Source: Massilia sp. HP4 (GTDB lineage: Bacteria; Pseudomonadota; Gammaproteobacteria; Burkholderiales; Burkholderiaceae_D). Taken from it: a stretch of 64,000 bases of DNA. The stretch is from the NCBI RefSeq assembly GCF_005222695.1, contig NZ_STGG01000052.1:24359-88358 (forward strand), read 5' to 3'. The notes beneath the pieces were generated by a model that worked only from the letters and a program-made list of their open reading frames with translations, was not told the origin of the DNA and searched no databases. Positions 10,778-19,143 of this stretch are shown in pieces (within the stretch, counting starts at the first letter, position 1; each line of letters begins with the position of its first letter). A program made the translations under genes and the position numbers.

Positions 10778-11380
10778 ATGTCTGCCCTAGAACCGAGCAA
10801 GCAAATCCGCAAGCTGTCCCCATTGAGCAACCTGATCTTTGCCAGCCGCTGGCTGCAGCTGCCGCTGTACCTCGGCCTGATCCTGGCGCAATGCGTGTAC
10901 GTATTCCACTTCTGGGTCGAACTCGTCGACCTGATCGGCGCCGCCATGGGCAACGTCGACTCGCTGAACCACATCATCGATGCGGTCGGCCTGTCCGGCA
11001 ACCGCCCCACGCGCCTGACCGAGACCGTCATCATGCTGGTCGTGCTGGGCCTGATCGATGTCGTCATGATCTCCAACCTGTTGATCATGGTGATCGTCGG
11101 CGGCTACGAAACCTTTGTCTCGCGCATGCACCTGGAAGGCCACCCTGACCAGCCAGAGTGGCTGTCGCACGTGAACGCGACGGTGCTCAAGACCAAGCTG
11201 GCGATGGCGATCATCGGCATCTCGTCGATCCACCTGCTCAAGACCTTCATCAACGCCGCCAACTATGAAGAGAAGACCCTCATGTGGCAGACCCTGATCC
11301 ACGTGGCTTTCCTGGTCTCGGCGCTGGCGATTTCGTGGACCGATCGCATCACCACCATGACGCACCAAGAGAAGCATTGA
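10778..11380 (+). CDS. UPF0114 (YqhA) family membrane protein
   Basis: This 200-residue protein has four predicted transmembrane segments (about 24-42, 80-110, 130-152 and 166-184). It carries the conserved family stretches IFASRWLQLPLYLGL and SNLLIMVIVGGYETFVS. It is the TIGR00645/UPF0114 family represented by E. coli YqhA, whose function is unknown. It precedes the fumarase gene by 62 bp in the same direction and may be co-transcribed, but no functional link is established. Confidence 0.9.
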   Translation: MSALEPSKQIRKLSPLSNLIFASRWLQLPLYLGLILAQCVYVFHFWVELVDLIGAAMGNVDSLNHIIDAVGLSGNRPTRLTETVIMLVVLGLIDVVMISNLLIMVIVGGYETFVSRMHLEGHPDQPEWLSHVNATVLKTKLAMAIIGISSIHLLKTFINAANYEEKTLMWQTLIHVAFLVSALAISWTDRITTMTHQEKH

Positions 11381-11442
11381 AGCACCCGTAACACCACAAC
11401 GATAACGATACTCCGACACTCCATCACGAGAGATTTCCCACC

Positions 11443-12978
11443 ATGGCAACCGTCATTACCCAGGAAGACCTGATCGAATCCGTCGCGGCCGCGCTGCAAT
11501 ACATCAGCTACTACCACCCGGCCGACTATATCCAGCACCTGGCACGTGCCTACGAGACCGAGCAAAGCCCGGCCGCGAAGGATGCGATCGCCCAGATCCT
11601 GACCAACTCGCGCATGTGCGCCGAAGGCAAGCGCCCGATCTGCCAGGACACCGGCATCGTCAACGTGTTCCTGAAGGTCGGCATGGGCGTGCGCTTCGAA
11701 GGCTTCACCGGCACCGTCACCGACGCGGTCAACGAAGGCGTGCGCCGCGCGTACAACTTCGCCGACAACAAGCTGCGCGCCTCGATCGTGGCCGACCCTC
11801 ACTTCGAGCGCAAGAACACCAAGGACAATACCCCGGCCGTGGTCCATATGGAACTGGTCGAAGGCGATACCGTCGACGTGAAGGTGGCCGCCAAGGGCGG
11901 CGGCTCCGAAAACAAGACCAAGTTCGTCATGCTCAACCCGTCCGACTCGCTGGTCGACTGGGTGCTCAAGACGGTGCCGCTGATGGGCGCCGGCTGGTGC
12001 CCGCCGGGCATGCTCGGCATCGGCATCGGCGGCACCGCCGAGAAGGCGATGCTGATGGCGAAAGAATCGCTGATGGAAGACATCGACATGTACGAGCTGC
12101 GCCAGCGCGGCCCGAACAATAAACTCGAAGAGCTGCGCATCGAGCTGTGCGACAAGATCAACGCGCTGGGCATCGGCGCCCAGGGCCTGGGCGGCCTGAC
12201 CACCGTGCTGGACGTGAAGATCAATATGTACCCGACCCACGCGGCCTCGAAGCCGGTGGCGATGATCCCGAACTGCGCCGCTACCCGCCACGCCCACTTC
12301 GTGCTGGACGGCTCGGGCCCGGCCTATATCGAACCGCCGGCGCTGTCGACCTGGCCGGACGTGAACTGGACCCCGGACACCGAGAAGTCCAAGCGCGTCG
12401 ACCTGGATACCCTGACCAAGGAAGAAGTCGCCTCCTGGAAGCCAGGCCAGACCCTCTTGCTTAACGGCAAAATGCTGACCGGCCGCGACGCCGCGCACAA
12501 GCGCATCCAGGACATGCTGGCCAAGGGCGAATCGCTGCCGGTGGACTTCACCAACCGCGTGATCTACTACGTCGGCCCGGTCGATCCGGTCGGCAGCGAA
12601 GTGGTCGGCCCAGCCGGTCCGACGACCGCCACCCGCATGGACAAGTTCACCGACATGATGCTGGAAAAGACCGGCCTGATCTCGATGATCGGCAAGGCCG
12701 AGCGCGGCCCGGCGGCGATCGAATCGATCCAGAAGCACAAGTCGGCCTACCTGATGGCGGTCGGCGGTTCGGCCTACCTGGTCTCGAAGGCGATCAAGTC
12801 GGCGAAAGTCGTCGGCTTCGAGGACCTGGGCATGGAAGCGATCTACGAGTTCGACGTGACCGACATGCCGGTCACCGTCGCCGTCGATTCGACCGGTACC
12901 TCGGTCCACAACACCGGCCCGAAGGAATGGTCGGCCAGGATCGAATCGCTGAAAGGCGTGCCGGTCACGGTCGCTTGA
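11443..12978 (+). CDS. fumA: Fumarate hydratase class I (iron-sulfur)
   Basis: This 511-residue enzyme interconverts fumarate and malate in the TCA cycle using a [4Fe-4S] cluster. The three cluster cysteines are visible: C67 (ICQDTGI), C186 (GAGWCPPGM) and C278 (PNCAATRHAHF). The N-terminal alpha domain and the C-terminal beta-type domain (about 320-505, with GPTTATRMDKF) are fused, as in FumA/FumB rather than the two-subunit form. The start ATG 11443 follows GAGAG. This oxygen-sensitive class is normal in betaproteobacteria. murI begins 14 bp after the stop, suggesting a shared transcript. Confidence 0.95.
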   Translation: MATVITQEDLIESVAAALQYISYYHPADYIQHLARAYETEQSPAAKDAIAQILTNSRMCAEGKRPICQDTGIVNVFLKVGMGVRFEGFTGTVTDAVNEGVRRAYNFADNKLRASIVADPHFERKNTKDNTPAVVHMELVEGDTVDVKVAAKGGGSENKTKFVMLNPSDSLVDWVLKTVPLMGAGWCPPGMLGIGIGGTAEKAMLMAKESLMEDIDMYELRQRGPNNKLEELRIELCDKINALGIGAQGLGGLTTVLDVKINMYPTHAASKPVAMIPNCAATRHAHFVLDGSGPAYIEPPALSTWPDVNWTPDTEKSKRVDLDTLTKEEVASWKPGQTLLLNGKMLTGRDAAHKRIQDMLAKGESLPVDFTNRVIYYVGPVDPVGSEVVGPAGPTTATRMDKFTDMMLEKTGLISMIGKAERGPAAIESIQKHKSAYLMAVGGSAYLVSKAIKSAKVVGFEDLGMEAIYEFDVTDMPVTVAVDSTGTSVHNTGPKEWSARIESLKGVPVTVA

Positions 12979-12991
12979 TTCCACGAGAATC

Positions 12992-13849
12992 ATGACGCTC
13001 CCCGACGCTCCGGTTGGCATCTTCGACTCGGGCGTCGGCGGCCTCTCGGTGCTGCGCCACATCCAGGCGCAGCTGCCGCACGAACACCTGCTCTACCTGG
13101 CCGACACCGGCTTCGCCCCCTACGGCGACAAACCCGAACCGGTCGTCGTCGAACGCGTGCTGGCGATCGGCGATTTCTTGCTCGCGCAAGGCGCCAAGGC
13201 CCTGGTAGTCGCCTGCAATACCGCGACCGTCGCCGCCGTGCGCGAACTGCGCACGGCGCACCCAGGCCTGCCCATCGTCGGCGTCGAACCCGGCCTGAAG
13301 CCGGCAGCAAGCCTTTCCCGCACCGGCAAAGTCGGCGTGCTGGCCACCGAACGCACGCTGAACGGCGCCAAGTTCCTGCAATTGCGCGACCAGATCCACC
13401 TCGATTCGGGCGCCGAGTTCCTGCTGCAACCCTGCGTCGGCCTGGCCGACCAGATCGAGTTCGGCGAGCTCGACTCGACCGCCACGGGCGCCATGCTGCA
13501 ACGTTTCATCCATCCTTTGCTGGCCCAGGGCGCCGACACCCTGGTGCTGGGTTGCACCCACTATCCGCTGGTGCGGGCCTCGATCGAGCGCCTGCTGAAC
13601 GACGCCGGCCGGTCCGATGTGATGCTGGTCGACACCGGCGACGCCGTGGCGCGCCAGCTGGCGCGCCTGCTCGCTGCCGGCGGCTTGCTGCGCGCGGCGC
13701 ACGCCTCCCCTGCCCTGTTGTCCGGCTATACCAGCGCCAGCGCCACCGCCCTCGGCGCGGCGTTTCGCAGCCTGCTCGGCATCGAACCGCCGGTGCATGA
13801 AGTGACGATTGCCGCGCCCAACGGCTGGTCGAACGGGCGGCAGATTTAA
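12992..13849 (+). CDS. murI: Glutamate racemase
   Basis: This 285-residue cytoplasmic enzyme converts L- to D-glutamate for peptidoglycan. The two catalytic cysteines sit in VVACNTATVAAV (about residue 72) and VLGCTHYPLV (about residue 188). The N-terminal IFDSGVGGLSVL and ADTGFAPYGDK motifs complete the family signature. It starts 14 bp after the fumarase stop and is followed by the tRNA-His promoter only a few bases after its own stop. Confidence 0.95.
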   Translation: MTLPDAPVGIFDSGVGGLSVLRHIQAQLPHEHLLYLADTGFAPYGDKPEPVVVERVLAIGDFLLAQGAKALVVACNTATVAAVRELRTAHPGLPIVGVEPGLKPAASLSRTGKVGVLATERTLNGAKFLQLRDQIHLDSGAEFLLQPCVGLADQIEFGELDSTATGAMLQRFIHPLLAQGADTLVLGCTHYPLVRASIERLLNDAGRSDVMLVDTGDAVARQLARLLAAGGLLRAAHASPALLSGYTSASATALGAAFRSLLGIEPPVHEVTIAAPNGWSNGRQI

Positions 13850-13851
13850 AG

Positions 13852-13880
13852 TTGCACGTTTCAGATTGAGCTTATATAAT
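13852..13880 (+). promoter_or_regulatory. Sigma-70-type promoter of tRNA-His
   Basis: TTGCAC (13852-13857) and a perfect TATAAT (13875-13880) are spaced by 17 bp. Transcription would start near 13887 and leave a 5' leader of about 55 nt before tRNA-His. The -35 box begins just three bases after the murI stop codon. Confidence 0.75.
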
Positions 13881-13942
13881 CATGCTCTGCCTCGGCAATG
13901 ACGAGACAGAAAGAAGCAAATAGAGCAGTAACGTAGTTCAGT

Positions 13943-14019
13943 GGTGGCTGTAGCTCAGCTGGTAGAGTCCAGGATTGTGATTCCTGTTGTCGTGGGTTCG
14001 AGCCCCATCAGCCACCCCA
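13943..14019 (+). tRNA. tRNA-His(GTG)
   Basis: Acceptor stem GTGGCTG/CAGCCAC, extra G-1 (13943) facing discriminator C (14016), D arm AGCTCAGCTGGTAGAGT, anticodon stem-loop CAGGA-TTGTGAT-TCCTG with anticodon GTG, T arm GGGTTCGAGCCCC and an encoded CCA (14017-14019). The G-1:C73 pair is diagnostic of tRNA-His. Confidence 0.97.
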
Positions 14020-14032
14020 CAGAATTTCGACG

Positions 14033-14060
14033 AAAAGCCACCGCAAGGTGGCTTTTTCGT
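14033..14060 (+). terminator. Rho-independent terminator of tRNA-His
   Basis: A 10-bp stem AAAAGCCACC / GGTGGCTTTT closes on GCAA and runs into TTTTTCGTTTTC, 14 bp after the tRNA. Confidence 0.9.
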
Positions 14061-14267
14061 TTTCGCTCCCGTTCCCGCTCGCGCTCGCGCAGGTGGCGCC
14101 AGCTAGAATGGCGCTTCGGCCAGGCGTTCCGCAGCAATCCAACAGTCACGGCGCCCAACATTGCATTGAAGCAATGCAGGAGCTATCATGGCTTGCTACC
14201 GCGATCGCCATCCTCACCGTTGACATGGCCGTTCCCTGTTGCATTTCTCTTTAGGAAAGCGAATCCC

Positions 14268-14846
14268 ATGGCCACCCCTTCCCAGTTCGACAACGATACC
14301 TTCGCGCTGGCGCGCCAGCACCTGGCCGACTTCGTGACAGGCACCGCGCGCCGCCTCGCGGGGCAAGGCGGAAGACTGCTCGAAGTCGGACCGCAAGAGC
14401 GTTCGCTGGTGCGGGAAAGCTTTACCAACTTCGCGGTCGACACCTTCGACATCGTCGACACCTACCAGCCAACCCTGGTGGGCGACATCACCAAACACAA
14501 CGACTTCATCGCCGACAGCACCTACGACTGCGTGGTCTGCATGGAAGTCATCGAGCACACGCTGAACCCGTTCGAGGCGGTCAAGGAAATCCGCCGCATC
14601 CTCAAGGATGGCGGCTATCTCCTGATCTCGGCGCCGCTGAACTGGCGCATCCATGGACCGATCCCCGACTGCTGGCGCATCACCGAACACGGCTGGAAGG
14701 CCTTGCTGCGCGACTTCGATATCGAGACCATCGACAGCCTCGAGTCACCCGGGCGCGAACTGTTCCCCATCCGCTACAACGTACTCGCCAGGTGCAACAA
14801 GACCAAGTGCATCGACGACCACGAACTGGTGTTCCGCTATATCTGA
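14268..14846 (+). CDS. Class I SAM-dependent methyltransferase
   Basis: This 192-residue protein is of the methyltransferase-11 type. A degenerate motif I occurs at about 40-46 (LLEVGPQ). YDCVVCMEVIEH at about 86-97 and the post-motif LKDGGYLLISAPLNW at about 114-128 are clear. It resembles small methyltransferases from polysaccharide or secondary-metabolite loci; the acceptor substrate is unknown. The frame is open upstream through the tRNA-His gene, so the ATG at 14268, preceded by AGGAAAG, is the credible start. The PhyH gene starts 9 bp after the stop, and the pentapeptide gene directly follows that, so the three appear co-transcribed. Confidence 0.85.
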   Translation: MATPSQFDNDTFALARQHLADFVTGTARRLAGQGGRLLEVGPQERSLVRESFTNFAVDTFDIVDTYQPTLVGDITKHNDFIADSTYDCVVCMEVIEHTLNPFEAVKEIRRILKDGGYLLISAPLNWRIHGPIPDCWRITEHGWKALLRDFDIETIDSLESPGRELFPIRYNVLARCNKTKCIDDHELVFRYI

Positions 14847-14855
14847 GGCCCCGTG

Positions 14856-15671
14856 ATGGACACGATCGAACGCGTCGAACACACACTGGCCCGGGTAGCG
14901 GGGCCCACCTTCGACCCTCAGGTGTATGCCGAAACCGGATTCTTCATCCTGCGCCAGGCGATCGGCAAGGACGTCGTCGGGCGCTGGCAGCAGGCATGGC
15001 AGGATTTCCATGCCTGGCAGCTGGGCCAGGGGCGCAATGTCAACCGCGCCAACCCGGTGGCGCTGACCGAGGAACTGCCCGAGGTATTGGGCAAGATGTA
15101 CCGCGAGCCGGTCTTCATCGACACCGTCAAGCAGATCTTCGGAGAAAACGTGGCGCTGTTCAACCACCGCTTCGTGATCAAGGATGAGCACAGCTCGGGC
15201 AAGGTGTTCCTGCACCAGGACAGCTGCTACCACCTGGGGAACCTGAACAAGTGCAGCCTGTTCGTCCCGCTGAGCATCGCCAATGAAGATAACGGCGGGA
15301 TGACCTTCTACGCCGGTTCGCACAAGATGGGCTATCTCGGCGATGCAGGCGAAATCAATCCCGAGGCATTCGATATCCGCTGGCCCAAGGTGACGCCCGA
15401 ACTGCATCCGGGAGATTTCATCGTGATGAACAGCTCACTGTGGCACGAATCGGGGCCGAACAAGAATGGCGTGCACCGCATCCTGGCCGACATGATCATG
15501 CAGCCGGCCGACGACCCGACCGGCAAGGAGCTGCTGGCCGGAGAATGGAAGACCGATTTTTTCTACTCCCCCCTCAATTGCGCCCGCTACTTCTCGAACT
15601 CGCGCGTACTGAAGATCATCCGCTACGAGACCGAACTGGGCCTGCGCGCGGCGCCGACGAAAACGGACTGA
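14856..15671 (+). CDS. Phytanoyl-CoA dioxygenase (PhyH) family protein
   Basis: This 271-residue non-haem Fe(II)/2-oxoglutarate-dependent oxygenase has the metal-binding HxD as H120-Q-D122 in FLHQDSCYH and the distal histidine as H197 in SLWHESGPN. R208 (VHRIL) is a plausible 2-oxoglutarate ligand. All metal ligands are present, so it should be active. The fold is that of PhyH/ectoine-hydroxylase-like enzymes that hydroxylate small molecules. ATG 14856 is favoured over the adjacent GTG at 14853 because GAGG lies at proper distance. It is in a three-gene operon with a methyltransferase and a pentapeptide protein, which hints at tailoring of a small molecule, though no scaffold-making gene is nearby. 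Confidence 0.88.
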   Translation: MDTIERVEHTLARVAGPTFDPQVYAETGFFILRQAIGKDVVGRWQQAWQDFHAWQLGQGRNVNRANPVALTEELPEVLGKMYREPVFIDTVKQIFGENVALFNHRFVIKDEHSSGKVFLHQDSCYHLGNLNKCSLFVPLSIANEDNGGMTFYAGSHKMGYLGDAGEINPEAFDIRWPKVTPELHPGDFIVMNSSLWHESGPNKNGVHRILADMIMQPADDPTGKELLAGEWKTDFFYSPLNCARYFSNSRVLKIIRYETELGLRAAPTKTD

Positions 15672-15672
15672 T

Positions 15673-16341
15673 ATGCAGGTAGTCGGCGAGACCCTCTCCC
15701 GCTCCGGCGTCGAAGCGCTGCTGGCGCAAGGTTCGCCGGCGTTCCTGGACTGCGGGTTCGATGGCGCCGACCTGTCGCGCCTCGACCTGCGCAACTGCAC
15801 GTTCAGCGGCTGCTGCCTCGCCGAAACCTCGCTCTACGCCGCCAAGCTGGGGCAAACCACCTGGCAGCGTTGCCGTGGCCGGCAAATCGACTTCGAGGCG
15901 GCGGATCTCACCGATGCCCGCTTCCAGAGTTGCGACCTGAACAACAGCAGCTGGCGCCGCGCCCACCTGGCCTCGCTCACGGTCAAGGGCTGCAAGCTGA
16001 CCGGCGCCAGTTTCGAGGAAGCGGCCCACCTTGGACTGTGCTTCGAGGAATGCCTGCTGGTCGGGGCCGACCTGCGCCGCATGTCGTTCAGGAAGGCCAG
16101 ACTCATCCAGCTCGATTTCGGCGACGCAGACCTGGCCGCCTGCGACTTTCGCGACGCCGTTTTCGAGGGCGGCAGCCTGCGCGGCGCCAACCTGAAGCAG
16201 GCGCGCTTCGACAATGCCGACCTGCGCGAAGCCGACCTGGGCGGCATCACCCTGGCCGACATCAAACTGTTCAAGGGCGCCTGGATCACGCCGCGCCAGG
16301 CCGCGGACCTGGTCAGCGAACTCGGATTGCGGGTCGCCTGA
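15673..16341 (+). CDS. Pentapeptide repeat protein, Qnr-like size and layout
   Basis: This 222-residue protein is built almost wholly of A(D/N)LxX-type repeats, for example GADLSRLDLRNCTFSGC near 31-47, DFEAADLTDARFQSC near 73-87 and ANLKQARFDNADLREADLGG near 174-193. This predicts a right-handed quadrilateral beta-helix. The repeats end in a short non-repeat tail (KLFKGAWITPRQAADLVSELG) resembling the C-terminal helix that makes Qnr/McbG proteins dimerise. Qnr-type proteins mimic DNA and protect gyrase from toxins. That role here is inference from length and tail only. The start codon lies one base after the PhyH stop. Confidence 0.85.
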   Translation: MQVVGETLSRSGVEALLAQGSPAFLDCGFDGADLSRLDLRNCTFSGCCLAETSLYAAKLGQTTWQRCRGRQIDFEAADLTDARFQSCDLNNSSWRRAHLASLTVKGCKLTGASFEEAAHLGLCFEECLLVGADLRRMSFRKARLIQLDFGDADLAACDFRDAVFEGGSLRGANLKQARFDNADLREADLGGITLADIKLFKGAWITPRQAADLVSELGLRVA

Positions 16342-16506
16342 ACCGCTACGCATTTGGCCTCGATACGACGAGACAAATGTAAGAGGCAACAAGTTATCGG
16401 CCGGATAACGCTTGATGTGAGACAATTAGTGAGTTTTCCAAAAGAAATATAGGCCGTTCTCTCGTGTCTCAGCATCGCGGACACTGCAGTGGCGGCTTTC
16501 GGATCT

Positions 16507-18075
16507 ATGCCAGACAAGAGTACCGCCCCCGAGATCGTCCGCCTGACCGCCGAAAAACGCCCCGCAGTGCGCAATGCCGTGCTGTTCGTGGTCGCCCTGT
16601 GCCTGTTGCTCCTGACCATCCAGGTCTCGGACGGCTGGCGCGCGCGCAAGGAGCGCCTGGCGGACGTCGCCGTCGCCACCACCAATATGTCGCATGCGCT
16701 GGCGGCCCAGGCCGAGAGCGCGGTGCGGGTGGTCGATACGGTGCTGGCCGGGGTGGTCGAGCGGGTCGAGACCGATGGAGCCGATGGCGCCGCCCGCCCG
16801 CGCCTGCAACTGCACCTGAAGAATATGGTGACTGAAGTCGATGAGCTGCACGGCCTGTTCGTTTTCGGCGCCGACGGCCGCTGGCTGATGACCTCGCAGG
16901 ACCGCATTCCGCTCTACCACGTCGACGACCGCGAATACTTTCAATACCACCGCAACAATCCCGACCGCTACGTCCATATCGGCAAGCCGGTGCGCAGCCG
17001 CTCGACGGGCGACTGGGTGCTGCCGATCTCGCGCCGCCTGAACAATCCGGACGGAACCTTTGGCGGCGTCGCGCTCGGCACGATCCGCATCGCATACTTC
17101 TCGACCTTGTACAAGACCTTCGACGTCGGCCGCGCCGGCGTGATCATGCTGACCCTGGACGACGGCACCATGATCTATCGCCTGCCGCACAACGAAAAGC
17201 TGATCGGCTCCGATGTCAGCAATGGTCCCGTGCACCAGATGTACCAGCGGACGGGGCCAACCGGCACCGACATGCTGCGCTCGAAGATCGACGGCATCGA
17301 ACGGCTGTACAGTTACCGCCACCTGGAAACCTATCCGCTGATCGTCGCCACCGCACAATCGAAGCAGGAAATCCTGGAAAAATGGCTCAAGTCGATGCTG
17401 GGCCAGGCCGCGATCACCATCGTCGCCATCCTGCTGTTGCTGTATTTCGGCCGGCGCCTGGTGCGCCAGATCGTGATCCGCGACCACCTCGAGCACGAAC
17501 TGCTGCAGGCGCGCGCGATGCTGCAGGAGCATAACCGCGCGCTGACGGTCCTGGCCGACAATGACAGCCTGACCGGCATCGCCAACCGGCGCCGCTTCGA
17601 AGAAGCCCTCGGCCAGGAATACGCGCGCGCGGCGCGCAGCGGCGCACCGCTGTCGCTGCTGATGTTCGACGTCGATTACTTCAAGCGCTATAACGACACC
17701 TATGGCCACGTGGCCGGCGACGCCTGCCTGCGCCAGGTGGCGCAAACCCTGCAGGACAGCCTGGTGCGGCCGGCCGACATGGCCGCGCGCTATGGAGGAG
17801 AAGAATTCGTGGCCCTGTTGCCGGATACCGATCCGGCCGGCGCCAGGATGGTGGCCGAGCGCATCCGCCAGGCGGTGATGGCGCTGGCGATCCCGCATGC
17901 CGGCAATGGCGCCGGGGTCGTGACGATCAGCGTCGGCGTGTACACGGGCAGTGCGAGCGCCGGGATGGCTGCCGACAGCGCCACCGCGCTGGTGGAGCGG
18001 GCCGACGCCCTGCTCTATCAAGCCAAGCAGTCGGGCCGCAACCAGGTGTGCGGCGGCGATCTCGCCGCACCCTGA
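16507..18075 (+). CDS. Membrane-bound diguanylate cyclase (CACHE-GGDEF)
   Basis: This 522-residue protein has a transmembrane segment near 20-40 and a periplasmic double-CACHE sensor domain at about 45-290. A second transmembrane segment lies near 305-325, a short coiled linker follows, and a GGDEF domain spans about 350-515. The active site reads GGEEF, and an RxxD I-site (RPAD) sits exactly five residues before it, so it should make c-di-GMP with product inhibition. CACHE domains bind small ligands such as amino acids or organic acids. The ATG at 16507 is preferred; a GTG at 16489 is in frame. It is monocistronic and convergent with the YXWGXW gene. Confidence 0.92.
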   Translation: MPDKSTAPEIVRLTAEKRPAVRNAVLFVVALCLLLLTIQVSDGWRARKERLADVAVATTNMSHALAAQAESAVRVVDTVLAGVVERVETDGADGAARPRLQLHLKNMVTEVDELHGLFVFGADGRWLMTSQDRIPLYHVDDREYFQYHRNNPDRYVHIGKPVRSRSTGDWVLPISRRLNNPDGTFGGVALGTIRIAYFSTLYKTFDVGRAGVIMLTLDDGTMIYRLPHNEKLIGSDVSNGPVHQMYQRTGPTGTDMLRSKIDGIERLYSYRHLETYPLIVATAQSKQEILEKWLKSMLGQAAITIVAILLLLYFGRRLVRQIVIRDHLEHELLQARAMLQEHNRALTVLADNDSLTGIANRRRFEEALGQEYARAARSGAPLSLLMFDVDYFKRYNDTYGHVAGDACLRQVAQTLQDSLVRPADMAARYGGEEFVALLPDTDPAGARMVAERIRQAVMALAIPHAGNGAGVVTISVGVYTGSASAGMAADSATALVERADALLYQAKQSGRNQVCGGDLAAP

Positions 18076-18093
18076 GCCGCAGGCTCGCCATCA

Positions 18094-18504
18094 TCAATAG
18101 CGGTGAGGGTTGTTCGGCCGGGCGTCGTAGCGGTTCGGCACGCCGTCGCGATCGCGGTCGCGGTTGCGGTGCGCGGCCACCTGGCGTGACTGGTGCCAGC
18201 CGCCGCGCTCGAGATGCCAGCCGTTCCGGTCCTGGCGCCATTGCGCACGCTGGTAGGCATAGCCCGGACGCACTTTCTCCCAATGGCCGGCGACCCAGTC
18301 GTGACGGCGGCCGTTCCAGTCCCAGTAGCCCGACACCCATTCGTAACCGCGGCGTGCAGCCGGCACGGCTTCGCGGCGTGGCGCCGGCGGCGCCTTCTTG
18401 ATAACGATCACTTGGGCGCGCGGATGGGCGGCCTGGGCCTGCACGGGTGCGAATGCTGCGCTACCGATCAGGATGGCGGCGGCGGTGGCGAGGATGGTTT
18501 TCAT
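18094..18504 (-). CDS. YXWGXW repeat-containing exported protein
   Basis: This 136-residue protein has a signal peptide (about 1-25, ending AQAA). It has repeated aromatic units of the YXWGXW/BcpO-related type: GYEWVSGYWDWNGRRHDWV and GHWEKVRPGYAYQRAQW. The tail (RNRDRDRDGVPNRYDARP) contains a D-R-D-G-V-P-N-R-Y-D stretch like thrombospondin-3/EF-type calcium loops. The family is common in betaproteobacteria and uncharacterised; an envelope role is inferred from export. It ends 18 bp from the convergent diguanylate cyclase gene. Confidence 0.85.
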   Translation of the reverse strand: MKTILATAAAILIGSAAFAPVQAQAAHPRAQVIVIKKAPPAPRREAVPAARRGYEWVSGYWDWNGRRHDWVAGHWEKVRPGYAYQRAQWRQDRNGWHLERGGWHQSRQVAAHRNRDRDRDGVPNRYDARPNNPHRY

Positions 18505-18660
18505 GGTGCTCTCCGTTTCGGTTGGTGTGAGACCACTATAGCGAGCCGGGGCGCCAAAACGATGAACTGAAGGAAGTCTTTACAGCCGATACATGCCGCT
18601 ACAAACTTGTAACAGCGGAGGGGAAGTGCGGGAAGGCGGGAGGTAAAGCGGGGAGCTGCA

Positions 18661-18692
18661 AAAACACAGCCGGCGATGGACGCCGGCTGTGT
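18661..18692 (-). terminator. Rho-independent terminator downstream of the TonB-domain gene
   Basis: The minus strand forms a 12-bp stem ACACAGCCGGCG / CGCCGGCTGTGT around a 5-nt loop followed by TTTTTG, 13 bp after the stop codon at 18706. Confidence 0.9.
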
Positions 18693-18705
18693 AAAGGGGA
18701 AGGTA

Positions 18706-19050
18706 TCAGTCCAGCTTGAAGGCGTAGTCGACCTTGGTCCAGGTCTGGGCTGGTGCGCCGTCCTTGGTGCCCGGCTTGAACTTGCACGAGGTCAGGCCCT
18801 TGACCAGTGCACGGTCCAGGTTCTTGAAGCCGCTCGACTTGTCGATCTTCGATTCTGCCACGGTGCCGTCCGCGTTGACCAGGAACGAGGCCGAGGTCGT
18901 GCCCTGCTCTTCGTTCATCAGCGATGCTTTCGGATATTCGATGGCGCACTTCTTCGGATCGAACGACGCCGGGGTTTCGGCGGCGAAGCTGGCGCTGGCG
19001 GCGCCGGTCAGGGTCAGTGCAACGAACAGCTTGGCGGACAGGTTTTTCAT
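18706..19050 (-). CDS. Small periplasmic protein with TonB C-terminal-like domain
   Basis: This 114-residue protein has a cleavable signal peptide (about 1-23, ending SFAA) and then a single TonB-C-like domain (about 30-112). The domain contains GTTSASFLVNADGTVAESKI and a Cys pair (C35 and C88) that could form a disulfide. True TonB has an uncleaved membrane anchor and a proline-rich spacer; both are missing, so this cannot transduce proton-motive force by itself. Such secreted TonB-C proteins are frequent in Oxalobacteraceae and of unknown role. It has its own strong terminator and is probably monocistronic. Confidence 0.82.
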   Translation of the reverse strand: MKNLSAKLFVALTLTGAASASFAAETPASFDPKKCAIEYPKASLMNEEQGTTSASFLVNADGTVAESKIDKSSGFKNLDRALVKGLTSCKFKPGTKDGAPAQTWTKVDYAFKLD

Positions 19051-19143
19051 GATTTCCCCAATAAGGTTTTTAAGAGTTGAATGTCGTGATGCGTACTGCG
19101 CGCCGCTCTGCCAGCCGGCGCATGACTGCGTAATAATGCGTGC

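Noticed and set aside
14061..14092. Imperfect CGCTCC/CGTTCC/CGCTCG hexamer run after the tRNA-His terminator
   Set aside because: Short and degenerate; not distinguishable from local composition.
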